Shown piece by piece: positions 8,273-17,851 of a stretch of DNA of 64,000 bases (positions are counted from its first letter, which is position 1; each line of letters starts with the position of its first letter). The position numbers and the translations under genes are program-made. Origin of the DNA: CAVXSP01 sp963724645 (GTDB lineage: Bacteria; Acidobacteriota; Vicinamibacteria; Vicinamibacterales; SCN-69-37); contig CAVRVJ010000010.1 of NCBI GenBank assembly GCA_963724645.1, forward strand, positions 124,001 to 188,000, written 5' to 3'. The notes below the pieces were generated by a model, which saw nothing but the letters and a program-made list of their open reading frames with translations, did not search any database and was not told the origin of the DNA.

Positions 8273-10128
8273 TCGCCCTCAGAAGATTCGCGCTCGGCGT
8301 CCTCGTCTCATGCGTCGGCTTCAGCCTGGCGACGGCGGCGCAGAGTGTCGCGGCCGGGGATCAAACGCCGTCGCGCGACGCCGCGCGGCTGACCGGAAGC
8401 GCCTTTGTCACAGGGGTCGTGACCGACGAGGGTACCGGACGTCCGTTGCGCCGCGCCGCGGTGGCCTTGTCGGGCGGTGGTCTCTCGACGCCGAACCGCG
8501 CGATCACGGACGAAGGCGGGCGGTTCGCCTTTTCGTCCGTGCCGTTCGGTCAGTACACGTTGAACGCGCAGAAACCGGGCTACTTGACGACCTATTACGG
8601 ATCGTCGCGACCCGGCCGCGCGCCGGACCGGCCTGCCATCACCCTCTCTGCGGGCGCCCCTTCGGCGAACATCTCGCTGAGAGCTTCCCGGGGCGCCGTC
8701 ATCACGGGTATCGTTGTGGACCCCAACGGCCGTCCGGCTCCAAACCTGCGCATCTCTCTGCAGGAATACCGAATGACGGCCGGCGAGCGCCAACTGGTCG
8801 CGTACTCGACGCCAGGTCCGGCGATGACCGATGATCGCGGTGCCTACCGCGTATTCGGTCTGCTTCCTGGCGACTACATCGTCGGCGTCACTCCGCTCTC
8901 GGCTGACGCCGTTCCGATCGGTGCGATTGACGTGCAGTGGGCGCAACAGCAGATCAGACAGGGTCAGGCTGGCCTCGCGGCGGGCACGGCGGCGTCCAGT
9001 CCAGCGGTCCGGCCGCCGGATCGGCCTCAACCTATGCAATATGGACGCGTGTTCTTTCCGGGGACCGCCGATCCCGCGGGCGCGGTCCCGATCACGCTTC
9101 GGCCGGGAGAAGAACGAGCGGGCGTCGATTTCGGCCTGCAATATGTGCCCAGCTCGCGCGTGGAAGGCGTCGTGATGGGGCCCGACGGCAAACCAATGTC
9201 CCGATTGCAACTCACCGTGACGCAACCTGGAGTGCCTGGCAATGTGCCGTACGGTATCAACTGGACAGACAATGCGGCCGGCGGGAAATTCACGATCAAC
9301 GGCTTGTCTCCGGGTCAGTACCGTCTTTCGGCTCGCACGAACAACTCGATGACCCGTGCACCCGGGCCTCCGGCCTCGCCGGCAGCGCCATTGCTGTGGG
9401 GAATCACGGACCTCGCGCTGTCGGGCGCCGACGTCACCGACGTTGCCATCACCCTCCGTCCGAGCTTGACGATGTCAGGCCGTATGATTTTTGCGGCCAC
9501 CACGCAGGCGCCACCGCAGAATCTCGGCAACATCCGAGTCACGGTGCTCCCTGTGGCGAATAGCGACCTGCCGGCACCAGCGGCTACGGCAACGGTCGCA
9601 GCGGACGGTACGTTCACGGTTACGGGAGTCCTACCCGGACGTCACCGCCTGAACGCCACGGGACCAGCGCTGGCCAGAATCGGCGGGCCGCCCGCCAGTT
9701 GGCTGCTCAAGTCTGCGACGTTGAACGGCCAGGACATCAGCGATCGACTGTTCGACGTGACCCCGGACGGCTCCTTGCAGAACGTCGTCCTGACCTGGTC
9801 CGATCGGCCTGCGGAAGTGTCCGGCAAGCTTCTCGACCCCTCGGGGCACCCGGCCGCCGGCTACACCGTCGTGCTCTTCACGACCGACCGGACGTTCTGG
9901 GGACTGCAGTCCCGACGAACGCTCCGGTTTCCGCCAGGCCCTGAGGGGCAGTTCCGATTCCAGGGGCTGCTTCCGGGCGAGTACTACATCTCGGCCGTCA
10001 CGGATGTCGGTCCTGAGGACTTCGCGGACCCGGCCTTCTTCGAACAGCTCGTCAATGCGTCGCTGAAGATCCGGCTGGAGGAAGGCGAGAAGAAGACGCA
10101 AGACTTGCGGTTGGCCGATCAGAAATGA
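8269..10128 (+). CDS. secreted carboxypeptidase-regulatory-like protein, type B copy 2
   Basis: The GTG start overlaps the previous stop by 4 nt. The 619-residue product has a signal peptide (VIALRRFALGVLVSCVGFSL) and serial carboxypeptidase-regulatory-like repeats. The first (FVTGVVTDEGTGRPLRRAAV) is followed by VITGIVVDPNGRPAPNL, a TDDRGAYRVFGLLPGDYI strand pair, and a C-terminal repeat ending in EEGEKKTQDLRLADQK. It is the intact relative of the frameshifted gene at 4261, with which it shares the same order of repeats and the same tail (TQD-R-A-). No catalytic domain is present. It ends 6 bp from the convergent VWA gene, with no visible terminator. Confidence 0.8.
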   Translation: MIALRRFALGVLVSCVGFSLATAAQSVAAGDQTPSRDAARLTGSAFVTGVVTDEGTGRPLRRAAVALSGGGLSTPNRAITDEGGRFAFSSVPFGQYTLNAQKPGYLTTYYGSSRPGRAPDRPAITLSAGAPSANISLRASRGAVITGIVVDPNGRPAPNLRISLQEYRMTAGERQLVAYSTPGPAMTDDRGAYRVFGLLPGDYIVGVTPLSADAVPIGAIDVQWAQQQIRQGQAGLAAGTAASSPAVRPPDRPQPMQYGRVFFPGTADPAGAVPITLRPGEERAGVDFGLQYVPSSRVEGVVMGPDGKPMSRLQLTVTQPGVPGNVPYGINWTDNAAGGKFTINGLSPGQYRLSARTNNSMTRAPGPPASPAAPLLWGITDLALSGADVTDVAITLRPSLTMSGRMIFAATTQAPPQNLGNIRVTVLPVANSDLPAPAATATVAADGTFTVTGVLPGRHRLNATGPALARIGGPPASWLLKSATLNGQDISDRLFDVTPDGSLQNVVLTWSDRPAEVSGKLLDPSGHPAAGYTVVLFTTDRTFWGLQSRRTLRFPPGPEGQFRFQGLLPGEYYISAVTDVGPEDFADPAFFEQLVNASLKIRLEEGEKKTQDLRLADQK

Positions 10129-10134
10129 GCTTCA

Positions 10135-12717
10135 CTACCCCACTGCCCCACTCTTCACGCTCGGCTCGAATACTCGAATCCTTCTTAGCAACAGATCGAC
10201 GAACCAGAGCGCCAGCGCCAGAACGATGAGCGCCGGCCAGAGCGGACGCCGCTCGGTGCGCCGATCGCCGGCAACTGCCGCGAGGGTCTGGGAAGTCGGC
10301 ATCCAGGCGCCTGCGGTCGCGGCGGCCATCGACTTCAGCAGCACGTCGTCGATGGGCCGGAATCGGTATTCGGCCGCGGGATCCGGAACGATGATGCGCG
10401 CGTTGATCCCGGGATCGAGGCCGGCGTTCGTCACTGTGAGCGTCTTCGTCGCATCCGCAATGACCGATGACTCGTACCGGCCGGGCGCGACTTGCCTGAG
10501 CGTCACGGACGCGGCCGGGCCGCCCGCTGCCTGCACCTTTACGACGGGCCGCAGCAGATTGCGGTACAGACCGTCGGCGTCCCGCGCTTCGACCGCGATT
10601 CCCACCGTCCGCGCGCGGCCATGAATCGGGCCGGGCGTGACGTCCAGGGCGACGGCCGGCGGCCGCTGCCGCTGCACACTGCGAACGACCGAGGCGAAAA
10701 ACGGCTCGTAGCCAGGCCACTTGACCCAGTCGGCGGCCCACCGATCCTTGACGTCTGACGCGAACACCGCCGTGCGGCCCAGGCCCACCGGCCAGAACGC
10801 CAGCAGCGGGTCATCGTTGTCAGAGGTAATGACCTGAAGCGCGTTGTCTTTGATGATTGTCACCGTGCGGCCCTTGAGCGCTGGCAGATGCTCGAGGTCG
10901 ACGCCGGTCAGAAACGCGGGTGACTTGACGATCGGCGTGATGCCCTTCTCGTCGAAGCCGGGCGTCATCGCGTTCTTGGCTTCCTTGACGAAAATCTGCG
11001 GCACATCCTTCGGGTCCTGCACGACATACGAGCGGCCCTTGCCCCACTTCGCGATATTGCCCAGCAGCTCATCGTCGGCCGCCGGTCCGACGGCAACGGA
11101 CGACACGGTGATGTGCGCCGCCACCATCTTCTTGACGAGCCCTTCGTAGTCGTCGGGATACGAACGGCCGTCGGAGAGCAGAATCACGTGTTTCGCGCGC
11201 GCCTTGGCCGTGCGGAGGGCGAGGTACGACTGTTCGACGGCCGGAAAGATCAGTGTGTGCCCGGCAGCCTCGATCGCCGCGATCTTCTGGCGGATGGCGT
11301 CGCGGTTCTTTCCGACGTTGCGCAGCGGCACATCCCAGTCGAACTGGTCGTTGAACGTCAGGATGCCCACGTATTGCTCGTCGGGCATGACGTCGACCGC
11401 GGCCTGCGCTGCCGCTTTGCAGAGGTCCATGGACTGTCCCGACATGCTCCAGGACCGATCAAGGACGATGATTAACGCGACCTGCGGTTCGTCGCGGCGC
11501 TCGAACGTCACCGGCGTGACGTGCTCGATCGGCGTCTGGCGATAACCGCCGGCGTCGCCTTCGCCAAAGACCGCCTCGCCGCCGGCGACCAGCAATCCGC
11601 CGCCTTTCCTTTCCACCCATTCCGACAGCGAGGACATGGACTCGTCAGGAATGGCCGACCGGGCGACGTCGCTCAGGATGACAACATCCCATGGGTCGAG
11701 ACCGGACGCGTTCGTCGGCAGCGCCGATGGGGGCTGCAGCGTGACATCGAAACCGGCGTTGCCAAGCGCGTCCGCAAGGTAGTGTGCGCTCGAGGGCATC
11801 CCTTCGACATAGAGGACCTTGGCGCGCGCGTCCGCCCAGACGCCACGGTCGAGCGTGTTGTTCACCGCCAGGGGGTCGTTCGGCATCGAGACCGCCGCCT
11901 GGACGACATGCGCACCTACCGCTGGGACCACCGCGTCCATTACGACCGGCGTCAACCCCGTTGACACTTGCGCCGTGCGGGTGCCCACGACTTTGCCATC
12001 GGCGCGCAGTTCGACGAGCGCCGTGCCGTCACGCTGACTGCCCACGTGAACGGTGGCGGCGAACGATTCGCCCGCAGCGATGCGAGCGGGAAGATCGACG
12101 GCGTCCACCCACGTATCGCCCACCACTCGGACACCCAGCGGCTCGACCGACAGCGGAATCCGATCGGCCGCGAGGCGCGCGACTGCCGCGCTGGTGTCGC
12201 CGGCCGTCGCTTGTCCGTCGCTGAAGAGGATCAGGCGAGGGATATAGCCGGGCGCCAGCTCCGCCCGCGCCACGTCGAGCGCGGCCTCGAGGTCGGTCCC
12301 GCTGCGGTCGACCGGATCGGCCTCGGGCTTTCCCTGATCCGCTCGGGCCACACGCCGCAACGCGTCGGAGGTCTCGAGCACGGTGGCGGAACTGCCGAAC
12401 GCGACGATCCGGAAGTGGGCAGGACGCAGCGAGCTGTTCAGGTCGTCAATCTTCTTTGCGGCGGCCTCGACCGCGCGGCTGGCAATGCTGTGCGAGACAT
12501 CGACCACGTACACGATTGATTGCCGTGACGAACTGGTCGAGATCACTGGCCGTGCAAGCGCACAGGCCAGGGCCACGAGCAGCAGCGATCGCATCGCGCC
12601 TTGCAGCCACCGCTGGCGGGTGTTGAAATTCGTGCGCGCGACCACGTGCGCCAGCCACACGAGCGGCACGGCCAGGAGGAGCCACAGCGGCGTGAGATCC
12701 GTCCAGCTCAGAAACAT
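10135..12717 (-). CDS. large membrane protein with two von Willebrand A domains
   Basis: The 860-residue protein starts with a BatA-like membrane pair (about 8-26 and 40-57). A VWA domain with MIDAS start DVSHS (D73) follows. Then comes a glutamine-amidotransferase-like region (KVLYVEGMPSSAHYLADAL, about 300-385) and a second VWA domain with DRSWSMSG near 425 and LLSDGRSYPDD. A C-terminal membrane helix lies near 835-850. It is the last gene of the MoxR/DUF58/VWA operon and starts 1 base after the BatA-like gene. Such operons are thought to act in envelope stress, metal-dependent assembly or oxygen tolerance, with MoxR as a chaperone-like ATPase; the actual client here is unknown. Confidence 0.85.
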   Translation of the reverse strand: MFLSWTDLTPLWLLLAVPLVWLAHVVARTNFNTRQRWLQGAMRSLLLVALACALARPVISTSSSRQSIVYVVDVSHSIASRAVEAAAKKIDDLNSSLRPAHFRIVAFGSSATVLETSDALRRVARADQGKPEADPVDRSGTDLEAALDVARAELAPGYIPRLILFSDGQATAGDTSAAVARLAADRIPLSVEPLGVRVVGDTWVDAVDLPARIAAGESFAATVHVGSQRDGTALVELRADGKVVGTRTAQVSTGLTPVVMDAVVPAVGAHVVQAAVSMPNDPLAVNNTLDRGVWADARAKVLYVEGMPSSAHYLADALGNAGFDVTLQPPSALPTNASGLDPWDVVILSDVARSAIPDESMSSLSEWVERKGGGLLVAGGEAVFGEGDAGGYRQTPIEHVTPVTFERRDEPQVALIIVLDRSWSMSGQSMDLCKAAAQAAVDVMPDEQYVGILTFNDQFDWDVPLRNVGKNRDAIRQKIAAIEAAGHTLIFPAVEQSYLALRTAKARAKHVILLSDGRSYPDDYEGLVKKMVAAHITVSSVAVGPAADDELLGNIAKWGKGRSYVVQDPKDVPQIFVKEAKNAMTPGFDEKGITPIVKSPAFLTGVDLEHLPALKGRTVTIIKDNALQVITSDNDDPLLAFWPVGLGRTAVFASDVKDRWAADWVKWPGYEPFFASVVRSVQRQRPPAVALDVTPGPIHGRARTVGIAVEARDADGLYRNLLRPVVKVQAAGGPAASVTLRQVAPGRYESSVIADATKTLTVTNAGLDPGINARIIVPDPAAEYRFRPIDDVLLKSMAAATAGAWMPTSQTLAAVAGDRRTERRPLWPALIVLALALWFVDLLLRRIRVFEPSVKSGAVG

Positions 12718-12718
12718 G

Positions 12719-14524
12719 TCACACCGTGATCCGACGTTGCCACGTCCACCATTCAGCCACGATCAGTGCAAACGCCGCGAGCACGCAGTACATCCACCAG
12801 GCGTGCGAGGAAGCGCCAGCGGTGACGGCGCGGGCGCCGGCCGCGGCGAGGTTCGTACGCCCGACGTTGGACACCTGGGCATCCCCGACATTCACCGCGA
12901 TCGTGCTCCGCGCGCCTCCGCCTTCGGCGACGTACACGCCAGGCGCGCGCAACACGCCGATCGCTGCGTGATTGACCCGTTCCAACGGCACCGCGACGCC
13001 GCGCGGTCCACTCACCCTCACCACTCCCTCGTCGAACCGCACGGGACCAGGTCGGCGAGGGCCCCCCGCTTCCGGCCGGGCCAGCCACTCGAGCGCGTTG
13101 CCAATCAACACCGGAAAGGCCGGCGCCGACGCCAGATTCGATTCGCCCGGTCCAAATCCGAGCACGACAAGCCGCCCCGTCGCGGACGCTTCCACGGAGA
13201 CGAGCGGCGTGCCTCGAGCCGACATCGCAACCGGTGTCAGAAGGGGCGCTCGGTACCCGTGCGCCTTCTCGATGGTCAACGTCAACGGGTCGACGCCTTC
13301 AAGAATCGGATGCGGCGCGCTGGAGACCCAGCGCGGGCGCCGCTCCTCGCCGGCCGCGCCAACGGTCGAGGGGTCGTCGCCTGCCGGCGACCTCGCTGAG
13401 AGCCAGGGTGTCGCCACCGGCGGTGCCACACACAACGCCGGCCGGCTGGGACGCTCGGCGGGGGTCCAACGGTCGAGAATCACGACGTCCTCGCCCCCCG
13501 GCCGGTACGCGGGCGGACTCACGAAGGTTGCGCGCGTACCTGGATCCTGACCGAGAAGCGCTGCGAGCCAGGCCGTGTCCTGCCCGACGACGGTTAGCCG
13601 CAGAGGCTGCGCCTTGTCGATCCACGCGGTCGCCTCGTCATCGATCTTCAGCGAGTTCTCCGGTGCATCCACGCGCGCGCGCAGCAACGCGTCGCCTCCC
13701 GATGGCAGCGGCACGACCTGATGCAAGGCTTCGCCACGGCCGATATCGAGCGCGCGATCGAACACGGTCGCGGTCCCGCGCTCGATCGTCAGATGAACTT
13801 TCTGCGCGGCGGCCGCGAAGTTGGCGATCTCCAGATACGCGTCGCCCGCGCGGCCATGATCGAGCGACGGCCGCACGCTGAACGCCGTAATGGCCACGTT
13901 GGCGGCCGGCTCGTACACGGAGTCGATTTCAATGCCCGGGTCGAGCGGCCGCGCCAGGGTGCCGTCGGTGATGAAGTGGACGATCTGCGAGCCCGCCATC
14001 CTTGGAAACGCGGCCGTCTCTCCCCCGGCCGGCGCGATGCGATCGAGCGCGGTCTCGATGAGCGCAAGGTCCGGCGTTGGCCCTTCGACGAGTCCGTCGG
14101 CAGTCGTGGCCAGCGCCACTTCGTCTCCGGACGCCGCCGCGGCGAGGCGCCGAGCCTCCGCGATCGCGCGATCCCATCGGGTTTCGCCGTGACCGGTGCG
14201 TGTGAGCATGGACCAGGAGGAGTCGATGACAATCAGCAGCCGGCCCCGCGAGGCGGCCGCGGCTCCGACGGCCCGTGACGGCCGGGCCACGGCGAGCGCC
14301 AGCATGAGCGCGATCAGTATCGTCGCCGCGAGCGATACGGCGCGTCGAATCCGCTCCCACAGCGTCAGCTCGCGCGCCTCATCGAGCACCCGCCGCCACA
14401 GAAGCAGCGACGGCACGAGGACCTGCGGCGGTCGAAGCTTCATCAGAAACAGCCATGCCGCCAGCGCACCAGCACCCGCCAGGAGCAGGCCCGCCTGCCA
14501 GACTGCGAGAGCGCCAAAACTCAT
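12719..14524 (-). CDS. BatA-like membrane protein with VWA domain
   Basis: Two N-terminal membrane helices (about 8-28 and 60-80) flank the BatA motif LRPPQVLVPSLLLWRRVL. A VWA domain follows, with its MIDAS start at D101 (DSSWSM) and the second half at FITDG. A C-terminal helix lies near 575-595 (MYCVLAAFALIVAEWW). It overlaps the DUF58 gene by 4 nt and precedes the double-VWA gene by 1 base, so the three are one translational unit. The family (aerotolerance BatA/BatB group) anchors a metal-binding adhesion domain on the outer face of the inner membrane. Confidence 0.85.
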   Translation of the reverse strand: MSFGALAVWQAGLLLAGAGALAAWLFLMKLRPPQVLVPSLLLWRRVLDEARELTLWERIRRAVSLAATILIALMLALAVARPSRAVGAAAASRGRLLIVIDSSWSMLTRTGHGETRWDRAIAEARRLAAAASGDEVALATTADGLVEGPTPDLALIETALDRIAPAGGETAAFPRMAGSQIVHFITDGTLARPLDPGIEIDSVYEPAANVAITAFSVRPSLDHGRAGDAYLEIANFAAAAQKVHLTIERGTATVFDRALDIGRGEALHQVVPLPSGGDALLRARVDAPENSLKIDDEATAWIDKAQPLRLTVVGQDTAWLAALLGQDPGTRATFVSPPAYRPGGEDVVILDRWTPAERPSRPALCVAPPVATPWLSARSPAGDDPSTVGAAGEERRPRWVSSAPHPILEGVDPLTLTIEKAHGYRAPLLTPVAMSARGTPLVSVEASATGRLVVLGFGPGESNLASAPAFPVLIGNALEWLARPEAGGPRRPGPVRFDEGVVRVSGPRGVAVPLERVNHAAIGVLRAPGVYVAEGGGARSTIAVNVGDAQVSNVGRTNLAAAGARAVTAGASSHAWWMYCVLAAFALIVAEWWTWQRRITV

Positions 14525-15393
14525 GCGAGAAACCGTCCCTGCCGGAACGCCTTCAGGACGATCTCCTCGAAGGGCCGCTCGGCATCAGCGCGCACGTAGC
14601 CGATGTTGTAGCGCCCGCAGAACCGCTCCAGGTCGGAAGCGTGCGCATCCCAGGCGGCGGCGTACGCTGCCGCCAGCCGCGGCGTGACTTCGATCTCACG
14701 CAGGTCTCCGGTTTCCACGTCCACGAACCGCACGTCGCCGAACGCGCCGGGATCGCGATCGTGCTGTGACGCAATGTGGATTACGAACACGTCGTGCCCA
14801 ATCGTGCGCAGAATCTTGAGGCCGGCCTCGAACCCGCCCGGATCGAGGAAATCGGAAATGATGACCGTCAGGCCTCGCTGCCTCGGCCGGGACGCGAAGT
14901 CCTTGAACGACTCGCGCAGATCGGTCGGCCCGGCCGCCTCGAGGCGCTCGAGCATCTCGAAGACCCTGAAAATCCGCCCTTTGCCCCGGCCAGGCGACGA
15001 CTCATCGCCCAAGCCCCGGCCGAACGGCAGAATCGTCAAGCGGTCGAGGTGGACGAGCCCGATGTAGCAGAGCGCCGCGGCAAGCCGGCGCGCCATGTCG
15101 AACTTGCCCGGCTCCGCCATCGATCGACTGACATCCAGCATCAGGTAGATCGGCAGATCGCGCTCTTCGTCGAACAGCCGCAGCAGCAGCCGGCCGAGCC
15201 GTTTATAGGCTTTCCAGTCGATGTGCCGGAAGTCATCGCCGACCGTGTACGGGCGATGGTCGGCGAACTCGATCCCCTGACCGCGCTTCGGCGTCAACCG
15301 ATCGGCGCGGTTCTGCCCCGCGAACGCCTGCTTCGAGACGACGTGCAGGTATTCCAGCTTCTTCAGGAACTCGTTTTCAAATCGGAGGGCCAT
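14521..15393 (-). CDS. DUF58 domain protein
   Basis: This 290-residue soluble protein carries the DUF58 signature RRGQGIEFADHRPYTVGDD-like region near 37-57 (KRGQGIEFADHRPYTVGDDF in part), followed by IDWKAYKRLGRLLLRLFDEE. Beyond is a VWA-like fold with MLDVSRSMAEPGKFDMA near 98 and IISDFLDPGGF near 185. DUF58 proteins are regularly encoded between a MoxR ATPase and BatA-type VWA proteins, as here. They are regarded as the cytosolic partner that MoxR remodels. It starts 26 bases after the MoxR stop and overlaps the BatA-like gene by 4 nt. Confidence 0.9.
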   Translation of the reverse strand: MALRFENEFLKKLEYLHVVSKQAFAGQNRADRLTPKRGQGIEFADHRPYTVGDDFRHIDWKAYKRLGRLLLRLFDEERDLPIYLMLDVSRSMAEPGKFDMARRLAAALCYIGLVHLDRLTILPFGRGLGDESSPGRGKGRIFRVFEMLERLEAAGPTDLRESFKDFASRPRQRGLTVIISDFLDPGGFEAGLKILRTIGHDVFVIHIASQHDRDPGAFGDVRFVDVETGDLREIEVTPRLAAAYAAAWDAHASDLERFCGRYNIGYVRADAERPFEEIVLKAFRQGRFLA

Positions 15394-15418
15394 CGCCTAG
15401 AACACTCTTCCCATTGCC

Positions 15419-16414
15419 TCATTCGTCCGTCCTCACCGCCGCGAGCATCTCCGCGATGATCGTGTCCGTGTTCACCTCGTCGGCCTCGCCCTCGAAATTG
15501 AGCAGCAGTCGATGCCGCAACGTAGGAAGCGCCAGCGCACGGATATCCTCGATCGACACAAACGCCTGGCCCCGATTCAGGGCGACGATTTTTCCGGCGA
15601 GCACGAGCGTCTGGGCCGCGCGCGGGCTTGCGCCGTAGCGGACGTATTTCTTGACGAGCGGCGTGGAATATGGCGACGCCGGGTGGGAGGAGAGCGTCAG
15701 CCGGATGGCGTACGACTGCACGGGCCGGGCGATCGGCACCGCACGCGCCACGTGCCGCATTTCCAAGATCTCCGGCCCGTCAACGACGCGCGTCACCGTC
15801 GTGTCCGCGTCCTTCGTCGTCCGATCCAGAATCTGATGCATCGCCTCTTCCGGCGGATACATCACTTTCAACTTGAAAAAGAACCGGTCGAGCTGGGCTT
15901 CGGGCAGCGGATACGTGCCCTCCATCTCGAGCGGGTTCTGCGTCGCCAGCACCAGGAACGGCTCATCGAGCTTGTACGTGGTCTTTCCCACCGAGACGCT
16001 GATGTCCTGCATCGCCTCGAGCAAGGCGGACTGCGTCTTGGGCGTTGCCCGGTTGATCTCGTCCGCCAACACGACGTTCGCAAAGATGGGCCCAGGCTGA
16101 AACTCGAAAAACGTCCCGCCGTGCGCCGCCTCCTGCACGATATTGGTGCCGACGATGTCCGCCGGCATCAGGTCGGGCGTGAACTGAATGCGCGAGAACT
16201 TCAGATGAAGGACGTCGGCCAGGGTGTGAACCAGGCTGGTCTTCCCGACGCCTGGGATCCCTTCGAGCAGCACGTGCCCGCCCGCGAGCAGACTCGTGAC
16301 CGTCGCGTCCACGACTTCACGATGGCCGACGATGCGGCGTCCGACTTCGTCTGTGATCTTGATGAATCGCTCGCGAAACTGATCGATGCTTTGCGCGACG
16401 GCGGATGGAGTCAT
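15419..16414 (-). CDS. MoxR-family AAA+ ATPase
   Basis: The 331-residue protein has Walker A GIPGVGKT at 52-59, and Walker B with the MoxR-typical NVVLADEINRATPKTQSALL. The sequence PLEMEGTYPLPEAQLDRFF (sensor/second region) follows, then an arginine-rich C-terminal lid (YVRYGASPRAAQTLV). MoxR ATPases are chaperone-like and work with VWA proteins encoded next to them. Its ATG overlaps the stop of the coiled-coil protein's final frame by 4 nt (ATGA, 16411-16414), making it part of the five-gene operon. Confidence 0.93.
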   Translation of the reverse strand: MTPSAVAQSIDQFRERFIKITDEVGRRIVGHREVVDATVTSLLAGGHVLLEGIPGVGKTSLVHTLADVLHLKFSRIQFTPDLMPADIVGTNIVQEAAHGGTFFEFQPGPIFANVVLADEINRATPKTQSALLEAMQDISVSVGKTTYKLDEPFLVLATQNPLEMEGTYPLPEAQLDRFFFKLKVMYPPEEAMHQILDRTTKDADTTVTRVVDGPEILEMRHVARAVPIARPVQSYAIRLTLSSHPASPYSTPLVKKYVRYGASPRAAQTLVLAGKIVALNRGQAFVSIEDIRALALPTLRHRLLLNFEGEADEVNTDTIIAEMLAAVRTDE

Positions 16415-17804
16415 TGTTTCCGTGTGAAATAGGTCTGGACGCTGGTGCGGCGGCCTTCTGGGACGGCCGGCGGCGCCGAAGCGCGGCTGCGGTCGGACGG
16501 TCCCGACGCGCTGTGACTGAAGGCCACGGTCGCCTGACCGTGTTCGGTCTTCCGGCGGACTTCGGAGAGCACGTTGGCGCCAGCCGTGTCGGCGCTGGCT
16601 TCGACCGTCTCGCGCCGAAGTGCCTGCTCGAGCCCGGGCATCTTCCCCTCGCCCTTTGTCTTGACTCCGCCGCCTGCTCCACCGAAGCCCGACGACGGAT
16701 CCCCAGCGACCCCGGCTGCTCCGACATCATCATCATCCCGGCGCCGGCGCCGGCATCGCTGTCCTTTGAAAACTCAATCGACGCCTGATCCAGATTGGGC
16801 GGCGCGTTCGACGGTGTGGATCCGCCCGCCGCGGAATCCTTCCCCGCGGCCGTCGACTGCGCCTGGTCGCCCGCGCTACGCGCTTCGGCATCGGCGGCCT
16901 CGCTCACCTGCATGCCCAGATCCTCGAGCGCCTTCCGGACCTCCGCCGACACACCCTTCGCGTCCGCCGCCTTCTGCACTCGCCCCGCCAGCTCCGTCAT
17001 CTTCTTCGCGGCCTGCCGGGCCGATCCCTGCCCGGTCGGATCCATTGCCTTAGCCAGCTCTTTCAGCTTCTCCAGATCCAGATCCTCGTTCACCGCCGTG
17101 AACATGTTGTAGATCTCGGCCGCCTCTTTCATCTGCTGTTCTCTTGACATCGTGCCGCGTTCCGCGGCCGCGAGCAGCTCCTCCAACCGTTTCCGGAGGT
17201 CGGCCGGTATCAACTGCATCATCGGCGCGCTCTGAACAGCGCCTTCGGCTGCCGGGCCAGCGGTCGCGACCACCCCGCTGGCGGTTACGCGCGTCCGGGC
17301 CGGCACGGCGACTGCGAGCGCCACGGCGGCCACGAACATCCCCAGCGTGGCTACGCGCGCACGGCGCACCTGCAGCGGCGGATAGAGCCGCGTCCAGTCA
17401 GTGGCCGACAGCCGCGCGGCTGCGTGATCCAGATGGAAGTCGGCCCACTCGTCACGGTGATCGCGGCGCGCAAACCACGAGGCGCTGCGGAGCTCACCGC
17501 CAAAGCCGCCCTCCGCGTCGATCGCGGCCGCCACGGCATCGGAGACCGCGCGTCGCCGCCGCTCGAGAGAGACAAACGCGACAAGACCGGCAATCGCGAG
17601 CCCGATTGCGCCAAGCGGCAGCGCCGCAGGCCAGGCCGCCCACCGGCTCGCCGCCGCGACAATCAGACAGCCACCCGCCATGGCCGGACCGACGCGCCAC
17701 AGTTGACGGCTCGCCTCGCGGCGCCGGCGCCGATCGCTCGCGGCGCCAACCGCCGCATTGACGGCCTCGTCCGAGGGGTGATGAGAGTTGTCTATCGGGG
17801 ACAC
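16411..17804 (-). pseudogene. frameshifted membrane/coiled-coil protein heading the MoxR operon
   Basis: The ATG at 17804 begins a protein with two membrane pairs (about 40-80 and 148-170). A long charged, helical region with IPADLRKRLEELLAAAERG and KLKELAKAMD follows. In this frame the text degenerates after MMMMSEQPGSLG (near 16710) into arginine-rich sequence that runs into moxR. The other frame reads GDPSSGFGGAGGG, then KMPGLEQALRRETVEAS, and ends TYFTRKQ with a stop overlapping the moxR ATG by 4 nt. So the true gene ends at 16411 and has one frame break in a CCCC/GGGG run near 16710-16713. The position resembles DUF4175-like genes of other MoxR operons; the family name is a guess. Repaired length is about 464 residues. 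Confidence 0.65.
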
Positions 17805-17851
17805 GGTGGCGTTTACGATATCCGAGACCTAGAAGCTTACGCCAGCCGTGG

